Origin: Novosphingobium indicum
Lineage (GTDB): Bacteria > Pseudomonadota > Alphaproteobacteria > Sphingomonadales > Sphingomonadaceae
DNA length: 64,000 nucleotides
Assembly (NCBI RefSeq): GCF_014645195.1
Contig: NZ_BMLK01000013.1
Location: forward strand, 97,044-161,043
Reading direction: 5' to 3'
The position numbers and the translations under genes are program-made. The notes below the pieces were generated by a model. That model worked only from the letters and a program-made list of their open reading frames with translations, did no database searches and was not told where the DNA came from. This document shows positions 16,319 through 24,374 of this stretch, in pieces. How positions within the stretch are numbered: position 1 is the stretch's first letter; the number at the start of each line of letters is the position of its first letter.

Positions 16319-17203
16319 TCAGAGCTGTGCCTGCAGCAGCCACTCGTGGAAAATGCGCACGGGCCGGGTTTCCAGGGCCTTGGGCTTGCAGATGAACCAG
16401 TAGCGGTAGGGACTCTCGACATCGATGTCGAACAGCCGGGCAAGCCGGTTGTCGTGGGCGCGACGGAAGTGGTCGTCGTGCATAATCGCGATGCCCAGGC
16501 CCTGCGCTGCCGCCTCGAGCACGAGCTGGCCGGAATCGAACTTGTCGACCGACGCGGGTTCGAGATCCGGCATACCGATGGCCTTCTTCCAGGCATCGAG
16601 ACTGTCGGGCAGGTCCTGATGGATCAGGAAAGTTTGCTTGGACAGGGACTCCTTGTCGGGCACGCCGCCAAGCTCCGCTGCCAGGTCCTGCGAAACGATG
16701 CCATAGACCTTATTCTGGTCGAGCTGCACGCGATAGAACGCCGGATCGGGTTCCTTGGTGAGCACGATAGCCGCATCCAACGTGTCGCCCACGCGGTCTT
16801 CCGAGTGGGTGGCGGTGTCGATGTCGATATGCAGCCGCGGGTGCAGCTTGCGCAGTTCGGGCAGGCGCGGGAACAGGCGCTGGCCACCGAACAGCGTCGG
16901 GACGCCGAGATGCAGGCGCAGCACCTGGCCGCGATCGATCTGCGCTTCCACCGCTTCGGCGAGTTCTTCCAGCTTGGGGCCGATGGCGTTGTAGAAGGCC
17001 TGACCCTCGTCGGTCAGCTTCATCGCCTGATGCTGGCGCGTGAACAGACGTTTGCCGGTAAAGTCTTCCAGCGCGGCCACGCGGCGCGAGAGCGCCGAAG
17101 GCGACAGCGCCAGCTCGTTGGCAGCAGCCTTGGCCGAACCGAGGCGGACGACGCGCACGAAAGCCTCGAGTGCGCGCAGCGGGGGAAGACGGCGTACAGG
17201 CAA
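16319..17203 (-). CDS. LysR-family transcriptional regulator (GcvA-like)
   Basis: A 294-residue protein with the LysR winged HTH at residues 5-65 (PLRALEAFVRVVRLGSAKAAANELALSPSALSRRVAALE) and a periplasmic-binding-protein-like effector domain from about 90. The opening RRLPPLRALEAF is typical of the GcvA/AmpR branch, which includes regulators of glycine cleavage and beta-lactamase. No obvious target gene is adjacent: the DUF2059 gene is downstream and corC upstream on the same strand. Effector unknown. Confidence 0.88.
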   Translation of the reverse strand: MPVRRLPPLRALEAFVRVVRLGSAKAAANELALSPSALSRRVAALEDFTGKRLFTRQHQAMKLTDEGQAFYNAIGPKLEELAEAVEAQIDRGQVLRLHLGVPTLFGGQRLFPRLPELRKLHPRLHIDIDTATHSEDRVGDTLDAAIVLTKEPDPAFYRVQLDQNKVYGIVSQDLAAELGGVPDKESLSKQTFLIHQDLPDSLDAWKKAIGMPDLEPASVDKFDSGQLVLEAAAQGLGIAIMHDDHFRRAHDNRLARLFDIDVESPYRYWFICKPKALETRPVRIFHEWLLQAQL

Positions 17204-17265
17204 TGAACTTCTTTTCGTCGGGGTTGCTCAGGATGCAATCTGCAATGCAGATCATGCAACTGTAG

Positions 17266-18186
17266 CTATTCTTCCCCGTTTTCCAAGACCTCCTGTGGCG
17301 GATGCAGCCGCAGACGGGTTACATGCCTTTCATTCCCGTCGATAACTTCGATCTGCCAGCCGCTCTCGTGGGTGAGCACAGTGCCCACTTCCGGGACCTT
17401 CTCTGCCAGAACGAAGGTGAGGCCGCCCAGCGTGTCGACCGATTCCTCCACCTCGGCAAGGCGGGGATCTATCCTCTCGGCGATCTCCTCCAGCTCGACG
17501 CGGGAATCGGCATCCCACATCCCGCCTTCGAGCGGCACGAGCATCACGTCGGGCGCCTCGTCGTGCTCATCCTCGATCTCGCCGACGATTTCCTCGACGA
17601 GGTCCTCGATGGTGATGATCCCGTCGGTGCCGGTATATTCGTCGATCACCACGGCCAGGTGGACGCGCTGGGCCTGCATGTCGGCGAGCACGTCGAGCGC
17701 GCCGCGCGACTGCGGCACGTAGAGCGGCTGGCGCAGCAGGTCGCACCAGTCGGTCGGCCGGGTGCCGCGCGCCAGATGCGAGAACACGTCCTTGATGTGG
17801 AGCATGCCTTTCACTTCATCGAGCGATTCGCCGTAGACGGGCATGCGGCTGTGGCCGTGTTCGGCAAAGGCCTCGACCACGTCCTCCCACTCGGCGGACG
17901 CCGGCAGCGCGATGATCTCGCCGCGCGGAATGGCGACGTCGTCAGCATCGTGCTCGCTGAAGTGCAGCAGGTTGCGCAGCATCTGGCGTTCGAGCGGAGA
18001 AAGGTCGCCGTTCGGAAGGCCGTTCGGGTTTTGCTCACCCTCGTGCTCGTTGATGACGCCTTCGATCTGCGCGCGCAGCGACTGATCGACGTCGGACTGG
18101 AACATTCGCTTGATTACACGCCAGAGCGCGCCGCTACTGTCCCCTTCTCCCGAGCCGGACTCGGTGTGGCGGCCATTGTCGGCCAT
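17266..18186 (-). CDS. corC: CorC/HlyC-family CBS-domain protein
   Basis: A 306-residue cytoplasmic protein without the DUF21 membrane domain. It has an N-terminal helical part, two CBS domains (about 75-200; RGEIIALPASAEWEDVVEAFAEHGHSRMPVYGES, then VVIDEYTGTDGIITIEDLVEEIVGEIEDEHD) and a CorC_HlyC C-terminal domain (about 215-295). In E. coli CorC (YbeX) affects Mg2+/Co2+ resistance and ribosome maintenance. It starts 24 bp after ybeY on the same strand, the conserved ybeY-corC order. Confidence 0.92.
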   Translation of the reverse strand: MADNGRHTESGSGEGDSSGALWRVIKRMFQSDVDQSLRAQIEGVINEHEGEQNPNGLPNGDLSPLERQMLRNLLHFSEHDADDVAIPRGEIIALPASAEWEDVVEAFAEHGHSRMPVYGESLDEVKGMLHIKDVFSHLARGTRPTDWCDLLRQPLYVPQSRGALDVLADMQAQRVHLAVVIDEYTGTDGIITIEDLVEEIVGEIEDEHDEAPDVMLVPLEGGMWDADSRVELEEIAERIDPRLAEVEESVDTLGGLTFVLAEKVPEVGTVLTHESGWQIEVIDGNERHVTRLRLHPPQEVLENGEE

Positions 18187-18209
18187 CGTCTTTTGGTATC
18201 CCCTGAAGT

Positions 18210-18701
18210 CTAAGATCGGTCCCCATATGGGTCGGCAATGCCCAGAATCGCAAGAGCCTTTGTTTCGAGCGTTTCCATCGCGTCCGCATCGGCATCGGAA
18301 ATCTCGTGATCGTGCCCGGCCAGATGGAGCAGGCCGTGGACGATCAGATGGGTGGCATGGTCCTGAACGGAAACGCCTTTTTCCGCGGCTTCGCGCGCGC
18401 AGGTCTCATGGGCAAGCGCGATGTCGCCGAGCATTTCCGGAGGGCCGTCAGAGGCGAGTTCGAGCAGGTCCTCGCGCTGGAGCATCGGGAAAGAAAGCAC
18501 GTTGGTCGGCTTGTCCTTCGCCCGCCACTCGCGGTTGAGCGTGTGAACCTCTTCGTCGGACGTGAACAGCACGCTGGCGATCAGGCGTTCGTTGCCGATC
18601 TCGGGGGCGACCTGCTGCAGCGCTTCAAGGGCGCGTTCGGCGAGGTCGGCCCAGTCGGTGTCGCCGGGCCAGGGGGCTTCGATGTCGATTTCAAGGGTCA
18701 T
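18210..18701 (-). CDS. ybeY: Endoribonuclease YbeY (rRNA maturation and quality control)
   Basis: A 163-residue metalloprotein with the zinc motif HGLLHLAGHDH (H-x3-H-x5-H, near residues 125-135), preceded by LGDIALAHETC. YbeY helps mature the 3' end of 16S rRNA and degrades defective ribosomes. Length is normal. It is directly upstream of corC. phoH, usually its immediate neighbour, is displaced by about 900 bp of inserted sequence (GIY-YIG gene, repeats and a small gene). Confidence 0.94.
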   Translation of the reverse strand: MTLEIDIEAPWPGDTDWADLAERALEALQQVAPEIGNERLIASVLFTSDEEVHTLNREWRAKDKPTNVLSFPMLQREDLLELASDGPPEMLGDIALAHETCAREAAEKGVSVQDHATHLIVHGLLHLAGHDHEISDADADAMETLETKALAILGIADPYGDRS

Positions 18702-18733
18702 GGCTCTGCTCTATCTTCACGGCAGGATTAAGA

Positions 18734-18768
18734 GAAGCGGGATCCCCGCCTGCGGGGGGATGACGCGG
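18734..18768. repeat. Palindromic repeat unit of the GIY-YIG-associated family
   Basis: GAAGCGGGATCCCCGCC then TGCGGGGGGATGACGCGG. It is a diverged copy, in the same orientation, of the repeat found to the right of the GIY-YIG gene (19158-19197). It forms a GC-rich hairpin. It lies 30 bp upstream of the ybeY start. Confidence 0.7.
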
Positions 18769-18807
18769 AGTTAATTGGCAGCGGAATTGCATTCAGCCCA
18801 AAATGAT

Positions 18808-18845
18808 CTCGTCGCCCCCGCGAAGGCGGGGGCCCCGCTTCTTGG
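18808..18845. repeat. Left inverted repeat flanking the GIY-YIG gene
   Basis: CTCGTCGCCCCCGCGAAGG then CGGGGGCCCCGCTTCTTGG. It is almost identical, in inverted orientation, to 19158-19197 on the other side of the gene (differences: a few central bases and a 2-bp length change). It is also internally palindromic (CCCCCGC GAAG GCGGGGG). Confidence 0.85.
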
Positions 18846-18854
18846 AACAGCGAA

Positions 18855-19154
18855 ATGGTCAAAGGCGGCTGGGTCTACATGACGAGCGACCGCTATCGCG
18901 GCGGCATCTACACCGGTGTAACCGTGCATATTCAACGTCGTATCTGGCAACATCGTGAGGGCACCGGATCGCTGTTCGTCCGCAAGTATGGTTTCACGCG
19001 GCTCGTTTACGCCGAACGGTATGATCAGATCGAAGACGCAATCCGGCGTGAGAAGGCCATCAAGAAATGGCGCCGCGATTGGAAAATCAGCCTGATCGAA
19101 ACGATGAACCCGGAGTGGGAGGATATGTTCGAGCGCCTGGGAGGCGTAATGTAG
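18855..19154 (+). CDS. GIY-YIG nuclease family protein (YhbQ/UPF0213-like)
   Basis: A 99-residue single-domain nuclease. The variant of the GIY-YIG core is WVYMTSDRYRGGIYTGVT (about 6-23), with Arg in IQRRIWQHREG (about 26-36), the metal-binding Glu in EDAIRREKAIKKWRRDWK, and NPEWEDMF at the C terminus. Proteins of this size resemble the UvrC nuclease module. It sits 10 bp inside one inverted repeat and ends 4 bp before the other. It also interrupts the ybeY-phoH neighbourhood on the opposite strand. These facts suggest an association with the repeats; a mobilising role is inference. Confidence 0.9.
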   Translation: MVKGGWVYMTSDRYRGGIYTGVTVHIQRRIWQHREGTGSLFVRKYGFTRLVYAERYDQIEDAIRREKAIKKWRRDWKISLIETMNPEWEDMFERLGGVM

Positions 19155-19157
19155 GCC

Positions 19158-19197
19158 CAAGAAAAGCGGGCCCTCCGCCTTCGCGGGGGCGACGAGA
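19158..19197. repeat. Right inverted repeat flanking the GIY-YIG gene
   Basis: CAAGAAAAGCGGGCCCTCCG then CCTTCGCGGGGGCGACGAGA. Its reverse complement matches the left repeat at 18808-18845 over about 38 bp. The repeat begins 4 bp after the stop codon of the GIY-YIG gene and can form a hairpin that could also terminate transcription. Confidence 0.85.
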
Positions 19198-19239
19198 CTT
19201 CATTTGGCTTGCCCCGTTGGCGCTCCGAAATTCACGCCA

Positions 19240-19500
19240 TCAGTCGGGCTTCAGCGCTTCCTCGATGTCGACAGCCCATTTCTCGACGAGCATTTCGATT
19301 TCGTTCGGGTTGAGAACCCACGTCCGGGTCTTCTGGCCCGGGCGGAAAGCCGGCCGGGTCAACAGGATGCGCGCCTGCTCCTTGGCGAAGGGCTTGAACA
19401 GCGAGAAGTGCGTGACGCAGTCGAAGATCGTACCGATGATCGGTGTCTTGCCGTCCAGATCGATCAGCGTCGCGGGCTGATCCCAGGGAATGTTCATCAT
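19240..19500 (-). CDS. Hypothetical protein, 86 residues
   Basis: I do not recognise this small protein. It is rich in hydrophobic and aromatic residues but has no clear signal or membrane helix. It contains TLIDLDGKTPIIGTIFDCVTHFSLFKPF, then ARILLTRPAFRPGQKTRTWVL and an acidic C terminus (NEIEMLVEKWAVDIEEAL). The reading frame has the codon bias of its neighbours and lies in the corC-ybeY-phoH gene order on the same strand, so it is probably real. Confidence 0.6.
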   Translation of the reverse strand: MMNIPWDQPATLIDLDGKTPIIGTIFDCVTHFSLFKPFAKEQARILLTRPAFRPGQKTRTWVLNPNEIEMLVEKWAVDIEEALKPD

Positions 19501-19578
19501 CAGGCGGACCTATCGCGCCAAGCCCCCGATTGAAAGCATCAACCCGGAAACAGCCGGTTACCCGCCCATCAGGCGATA

Positions 19579-20598
19579 CTACTCCGTCGGCCCCTCATAG
19601 GCCTCGACGATCCGCCCCACGATCGGGTGGCGCACCACGTCGGCGGCGGTGAAGCGCGTCACCGCGATGCCTTCCACGCCCTCCAGACGGCCTACTGCAT
19701 CGGCAAGCCCGGAATGGCGATCGCCGCCGGGGATGTCGACCTGCCGCGGGTCGCCGCAGATCACCATGCGGGAGTTCTGGCCGAAGCGGGTGAGGAACAT
19801 CTTCATCTGCTCGCGCGTGGTGTTCTGCGCCTCGTCGAGGATGACGAAGGCATCGGCGAGCGTGCGGCCGCGCATGAAGGCGATGGGCGCGATCTCGATC
19901 TCGCCGCTCGCGATGCGGCGTTCCACCTGTTCGGGCGGCATGCAGTCGTAGAGCGCGTCGTAGAGCGGGCGCAGGTAAGGGTCGACCTTGTCCTTCATGT
20001 CGCCGGGCAGGAAGCCCAGCTTCTCGCCCGCTTCCACCGCCGGGCGCGAGAGGATCAGGCGCTGCACGGAGCCGGTCATCAGCTGGCTTACCGCCTGCGC
20101 CACCGCGAGGTAGGTCTTGCCGGTGCCCGCCGGGCCGAGCGCGAAGATCACGTCGGACCTGGCCAGTGCGCGCATATAGTCGATCTGCGTGGCCGAGCGC
20201 GGCACGATCGTTTTCTTGCGCGTGCGGATCATGATCGGCGGCGCGCCTTCGTCGCCGGAGATGATGCCTTCTAGGGTGGGTTCGGATGACATGGCGATCA
20301 GCGATTCGATAGCGCCCGAGTCGAGATCCTGTCCCTGTTCGAGCCGGTGGTGCATGCCCTTGAGCGTGTCTCGCGCGCGGGCGACGGCGTCTTCGGGGCC
20401 TTCGATCTGGATGCGGTTGCCGCGGGCGGCGATGTAGACGCCCAGCCGGTTTTCCACTTGTACGAGATTGGCGTCGAACTGGCCGAACAAGGCCCCCAGC
20501 AACGTCGGTTCGTCGAACTCGATTTCGACACGCGCCCGGCGATGGGTCTCGGGGCGGAACTGCGCCGGATCAACGGCACGAGTTGCTTTACGGGCCAT
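19579..20598 (-). CDS. phoH: PhoH-like ATPase
   Basis: A 339-residue cytoplasmic P-loop protein. An N-terminal KH-like region (about 25-90) precedes the PhoH domain. Walker A is GPAGTGKT (155-162), and Walker B is AFVILDEAQNTT (about 246-257), followed by TRFGQNSRMVICGDPRQVD (superfamily 1 helicase-like motifs). PhoH is linked to RNA metabolism and usually sits with ybeY. Here ybeY lies 878 bp further on, with other genes between. Confidence 0.93.
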   Translation of the reverse strand: MARKATRAVDPAQFRPETHRRARVEIEFDEPTLLGALFGQFDANLVQVENRLGVYIAARGNRIQIEGPEDAVARARDTLKGMHHRLEQGQDLDSGAIESLIAMSSEPTLEGIISGDEGAPPIMIRTRKKTIVPRSATQIDYMRALARSDVIFALGPAGTGKTYLAVAQAVSQLMTGSVQRLILSRPAVEAGEKLGFLPGDMKDKVDPYLRPLYDALYDCMPPEQVERRIASGEIEIAPIAFMRGRTLADAFVILDEAQNTTREQMKMFLTRFGQNSRMVICGDPRQVDIPGGDRHSGLADAVGRLEGVEGIAVTRFTAADVVRHPIVGRIVEAYEGPTE

Positions 20599-20756
20599 GC
20601 GCTCCTTTCAAATCGAAGCAGTTGTTCTTGATTCGAAAGATAGGACGCGAATTGGCCTGCGCAAGCCATGTTGCAGCGCGGCGCAGTGGATAACTGTTCT
20701 TTTTCCCGGCGCCATTTTCCTTGCCGTTCGGGCGGCAGCGGGCGTAGCCTGTGGCC

Positions 20757-21329
20757 ATGAAGACAAGGCTTTCCATTGCGCTGCCCTTGGCCATGGGCCT
20801 CCTGCTGGCCGGGGCGTTGGCCGGCTGCAAGAAGGACGAACCCGAAACAGAGCCTTCCGGCGAACCGTCCGGCCTGTCCTCCGCCCAGTCCGACGAGGCT
20901 GTCTTGCAGCAGAGCGTATCGGGCTGGATCACGGCAAACTACGCAGACATGGGCAAGCTGCTCTACGCCAGCGCCGAGAGCGACCTCGACGGCGACGGCA
21001 CGCCCGAGGTGCTGGCCTATGTCGGCGGTCCGATGATGTGCGGGACGGGAGGCTGCAATCTCGTGGTGCTCAAGCGCGAGGGCGGGGACCTGCGCAAGAT
21101 CAGCGAACTCAGCGTGGTGCAGTTGCCGGTGGGCGTGCTCGACAGCAAGAGCAACGGCTGGCGCGATCTTGCCGTGACCATTGCCGGCGGCGGCGTGGCG
21201 GAGCACACGGTGCGCCTGCAGTTCGACGGCAAGGGCTATCCCCGCAACCCGACGGTCGCTCCGGCGCAGGAGACCGACACGATCGGGACCGTGCTGATCC
21301 CGGCCGAGCCGCTCAAGCCCGTCGAATAG
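20757..21329 (+). CDS. Hypothetical lipoprotein
   Basis: A 190-residue predicted lipoprotein with lipobox LAGC (lipidated Cys near residue 23), an acidic Pro/Ser/Glu linker (KKDEPETEPSGEPSG) and a globular domain. The domain has SDLDGDGTPEVLAYVGGPMMCGTGGCNLVV, an FG-GAP-like/EF-hand-like DxDGDGxxE calcium loop next to a conserved-looking CGTGGC. I recall similar proteins in sphingomonads but no function. The ATG at 20757 is preferred over the GTG two codons upstream. It is convergent with miaB (6 bp between stops) and divergent from phoH. Confidence 0.72.
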   Translation: MKTRLSIALPLAMGLLLAGALAGCKKDEPETEPSGEPSGLSSAQSDEAVLQQSVSGWITANYADMGKLLYASAESDLDGDGTPEVLAYVGGPMMCGTGGCNLVVLKREGGDLRKISELSVVQLPVGVLDSKSNGWRDLAVTIAGGGVAEHTVRLQFDGKGYPRNPTVAPAQETDTIGTVLIPAEPLKPVE

Positions 21330-21335
21330 CCGCGA

Positions 21336-22682
21336 TCAGGCCGCAGCGGTTTCCAGCAGCCGTGCGGAAATCGAATTGGGGCCTGCCTCGGCCAGTTCGA
21401 CGCGCACGAGATCGCCGATCTGCGCTTCGCCGGTGAAGTGCACCGACTGCAACCAGGGCGACTTGCCGAGCCATTGGCCCGGATGTTTGCCCTTGCGTTC
21501 GACGAGAACCTCGCAGGTCTTGCCGACAGATGCCTTGTTGAATGCCAGCTGGTCGCGGTTGAGCGCGGCCTGGAGTCGCTGCAGGCGCTCGTCCATCACT
21601 GCGGCGGCAATCTGGTCGTCCATCGTCGCGGCGGGCGTGCCGGGGCGCGGCGAGTACTTGAAGCTGAAGCACTGGGCATAGCCCACCGCCTCGACCAGCC
21701 CCAGCGTATCCTCGAATTCGGCATCGGTTTCGCCGGGGAAGCCGACGATGAAATCGCCCGAAAGCGCGATGTCGGGCCGCACGGCGCGAACCTGTTCGAG
21801 GATGCGCAGATAGCTTTCGACCGTGTGACTGCGGTTCATCGCCTTGAGCACGCGGTCATTGCCTGCCTGAACGGGCAAGTGGAGGAAGGGCATCAGCTTG
21901 GCAATCTCGCCATGCGCCGCGATCAGCCCCTCGGTCATGTCGTTGGGATGGCTGGTGGTGTAGCGTATGCGGGCCAGGTCGGGGATTTCCGCCAGTTCGC
22001 GGATCAGCCCGTCCAGGCCGACCGGCTGGCCCCTGGCATTCTCGCCGGTCCAGGCGTTGACGTTCTGGCCGAGCAGCGTGATCTCGCGGGCGCCGCCATC
22101 GACGAGACGCTTGGCCTCCTCGACCAGATCGGCGTGCGGGCGCGAGACTTCGGCGCCGCGGGTATAGGGCACCACGCAATAAGTGCAGAACTTGTCGCAG
22201 CCTTCCTGCACGGTGAGGAAGGCGGTCGGGCCCGAGCGGCGGCGCTTGGGCAGCGCGTCGAACTTGGTTTCGGCGGGCATGTCGGTGTCGGTCACGCGCT
22301 TGCCGGAAGTGGCTTCGCGCAGCATGTCGGGCAGGCGGTGGTAGGCCTGCGGGCCGACCACCATGGTCACCGCCGGCGCGCGCGCCATGATCTCCTCGCC
22401 CTCGGCCTGCGCGACGCAGCCGGCGACGGCGATCAGCGGGCTGGAGCCGTCTTCGCCATCCCAGTCCTTCACGATCCGGCCGATGTCGGAATAGACCTTC
22501 TCGGCGGCCTTCTCGCGGATGTGGCAGGTGTTGAGCACGACAAGGTCGGCCTGCTCGCCTTCGGGGGCAGGGGTGATGCCCTGTTCGGCCAGCAGTTCGG
22601 CCATGCGATCGCCGTCATAGACGTTCATCTGGCAGCCGAAGCTCTTGACCCGGTAGGTCTTGGGATTCTGGGTAGGACGCAT
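21336..22682 (-). CDS. miaB: tRNA-2-methylthio-N6-dimethylallyladenosine synthase MiaB
   Basis: Radical-SAM methylthiotransferase that converts i6A37 to ms2i6A37 in tRNAs reading U-starting codons. It has 448 residues from the ATG at 22682. The N-terminal domain has cluster cysteines in SFGCQMN (Cys17), [10 protein letters not shown] and [10 protein letters not shown]. The radical-SAM motif is CDKFCTYC (near residue 152), and there is a C-terminal TRAM domain (about 380-445). An in-frame start 32 codons upstream would add a Pro/Arg-rich stretch not typical of the family. It belongs to the miaB-phoH-ybeY-corC grouping. Confidence 0.94.
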   Translation of the reverse strand: MRPTQNPKTYRVKSFGCQMNVYDGDRMAELLAEQGITPAPEGEQADLVVLNTCHIREKAAEKVYSDIGRIVKDWDGEDGSSPLIAVAGCVAQAEGEEIMARAPAVTMVVGPQAYHRLPDMLREATSGKRVTDTDMPAETKFDALPKRRRSGPTAFLTVQEGCDKFCTYCVVPYTRGAEVSRPHADLVEEAKRLVDGGAREITLLGQNVNAWTGENARGQPVGLDGLIRELAEIPDLARIRYTTSHPNDMTEGLIAAHGEIAKLMPFLHLPVQAGNDRVLKAMNRSHTVESYLRILEQVRAVRPDIALSGDFIVGFPGETDAEFEDTLGLVEAVGYAQCFSFKYSPRPGTPAATMDDQIAAAVMDERLQRLQAALNRDQLAFNKASVGKTCEVLVERKGKHPGQWLGKSPWLQSVHFTGEAQIGDLVRVELAEAGPNSISARLLETAAA

Positions 22683-22856
22683 CGCGCGCCCGTACACGCG
22701 TTTGCGGGGCTTTTGAAGAGGTGGACGCGGGAGCAGGCCGCGCACCAGGGCGCCGCGCGGGGAAATCCCCGGGCACACGCGGAATTTCCCGGATGCAACC
22801 GGATGGGCCGGCTGTGCGTTACTCTAGTTCACAATATGTGATGGAGGAGGCGACAC

Positions 22857-23114
22857 ATGGCCAGCCAATGCATTGCTTTTCGCGATTCCAAGGGCGGACT
22901 GCACGCGAGTCTCGAAAAAGCCACACTGGAAGATCTTGCCGGCGTACTCGGACGTGTCGGAGAAGAGGGAGGCATGACCGCAGGGGTCGCCAAGCTGATT
23001 CTCGAAAAACGCATCGAGATCGAGCGGATCTTTGCCGAACACGACAATCCCACTGCTCCGGCAGCGGGCGTCAAGCCGGCGAGCGCTATCGTGGAGCGTC
23101 TGCACGCCATTTGA
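22857..23114 (+). CDS. Hypothetical protein, 85 residues
   Basis: Not recognised. A GGAGGAGG site 7-14 bp before the ATG and normal codon use suggest it is translated. The peptide is mostly helical, with SLEKATLEDLAGVLGRVGEEGG and AKLILEKRIEIERIFAEHD, and has no signal or membrane segment. An upstream ACTCTAGTTCACAATATGTG stretch may hold its promoter. It is convergent with the FKBP gene. Confidence 0.55.
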   Translation: MASQCIAFRDSKGGLHASLEKATLEDLAGVLGRVGEEGGMTAGVAKLILEKRIEIERIFAEHDNPTAPAAGVKPASAIVERLHAI

Positions 23115-23183
23115 GGCGTGCCGCATCCGCGACATTCTGGCCGCCGGCGGCCTTCGCGAGGGAAGACCGCCGACGCCGGATGC

Positions 23184-23624
23184 TTATGCAGCGGCGGGTT
23201 TGATCTCGACCAGCGTCACGCCGAAGTGCAGGTCTTCGCCCGCGAGCGGATGATTGCCATCCGCAGTAACCGATTCCTCGCCGACCTCGGTGATGACCAG
23301 ATCGACCGTAGATCCGTCCTGCTGACGCGCGGAAAGGCCCATGCCGGGCTGCGGCTCGGATTCCTGCGGCAGGTTGGCGCGCGGAATCTGGATGACCATT
23401 TCCTCGCGGCGCGGACCGAAGGCATCGGCGGAAGCCACGGTTACCGTCTGTTCGGCGCCCACTTCCATGCCATCGAGAGCGGCTTCGATCTGCGGGAAGA
23501 TCTGCGCGCCGCCTAGCGTCACCGTCTGTGGGCCGTCCTGCTCGGTATTGCCGACAACGCGGCCGTCGTTCGTGCGCACGACGAAGTCGATCAGCACGGT
23601 GTCACCGGTCTTTGCGGTCTGCAT
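23184..23624 (-). CDS. FKBP-type peptidyl-prolyl cis-trans isomerase, SlyD-like
   Basis: A 146-residue protein. The FKBP domain opens with GDTVLIDFVVRTNDGRVVGN. An insert-in-flap domain (about 70-120; DAFGPRREEMVIQIPRANLP) is characteristic of SlyD-type chaperone-isomerases. The FKBP domain then resumes with NHPLAGEDLHFGVTLVEI. The His-rich metal-binding tail of E. coli SlyD is absent. The start is the ATG at 23624, preceded by AAAGGA; a longer reading would add a Cys/Arg-rich leader with no support. Confidence 0.87.
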   Translation of the reverse strand: MQTAKTGDTVLIDFVVRTNDGRVVGNTEQDGPQTVTLGGAQIFPQIEAALDGMEVGAEQTVTVASADAFGPRREEMVIQIPRANLPQESEPQPGMGLSARQQDGSTVDLVITEVGEESVTADGNHPLAGEDLHFGVTLVEIKPAAA

Positions 23625-23873
23625 AAACAATCCTTTGGGTATTTTTCGTTCCGACGTGCAAACACGCCGCTCGTTCGGCGCCGCACCCGGCACCGGCGTC
23701 TCCTGTTCCGTTCAACTTAGGTCCCGAGCGACAAATTGCAACGGAGGGCGAAGGGCCGGATGGTTCAGGCCCCGGCCCAGAGGTGTCTCTTATTCAGTTC
23801 GTCTGTGCGCCGCGATGCGTATTTCTGCGATCCGTTCGTCATCATCATCTCTCGACCTACGGGCTTTCGCCGC

Positions 23874-24374
23874 TCATTTGTGACAGGTCCGCTTGACGGA
23901 TATACACGCGTTCCCGCAAGGCTTGCCCTTCTTGCATTTCTTTCCGAACCACACGTGACCTCCGGAGAACATAGAACTGCTTGATGTGGTTGCTTTATTA
24001 ACAGGTGGTCGCCGAGAAGCCCGCGCTGCCTTGGAAACATACTTTGCCGAGATCCAGACGTGCTCAGCGTTCTTGACAACCTGCAGCCATTCACCTGATC
24101 GCTTCAGAATTTCCACGCTGTCGCCATTGGCGAAACTTCCCACGACACGTCCATCCATCGATGGCATGCTGCGCGCACGTAGATTTGATGCCGTTACATA
24201 AACGCTATCATGGTCATCGTACTTCAGAGCGGCTCCTTGCGGTTCCAATAGCTCCATTTCATCACTTGCCGTAGCGTCAGGGTTTGGAACGCCCCCGCTG
24301 CATTGAACCGTAATAAAAGCAGCGAAGACAATAAATATGATGCGGAGGAATAATGATATATTCGCTCCGTTCAT
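23874..24374 (-). CDS. SH3b-domain protein with Cys-rich tail, possible lipoprotein
   Basis: A 166-residue exported protein. The N-terminal hydrophobic segment ends TVQC-SGG, an imperfect lipobox. A bacterial SH3 domain lies at about 58-115 (VYVTASNLRARSMPSMDGRVVG, then NGDSVEILKRSGEWLQV). A low-complexity Ser/Thr linker leads to a tail with four Cys in CKKGKPCGNACISVKRTC. SH3b domains often bind cell-wall peptides. The coding region and its upstream flank are clearly more AT-rich than the neighbours, so it is probably a recent acquisition. Confidence 0.72.
   Translation of the reverse strand: MNGANISLFLRIIFIVFAAFITVQCSGGVPNPDATASDEMELLEPQGAALKYDDHDSVYVTASNLRARSMPSMDGRVVGSFANGDSVEILKRSGEWLQVVKNAEHVWISAKYVSKAARASRRPPVNKATTSSSSMFSGGHVWFGKKCKKGKPCGNACISVKRTCHK

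Noticed and set aside
18734..19197. CRISPR array suspected from the GC-rich repeats near the GIY-YIG gene
   Set aside because: There are only three units, in mixed orientations and irregularly spaced, with a gene between two of them; no spacers or cas genes.
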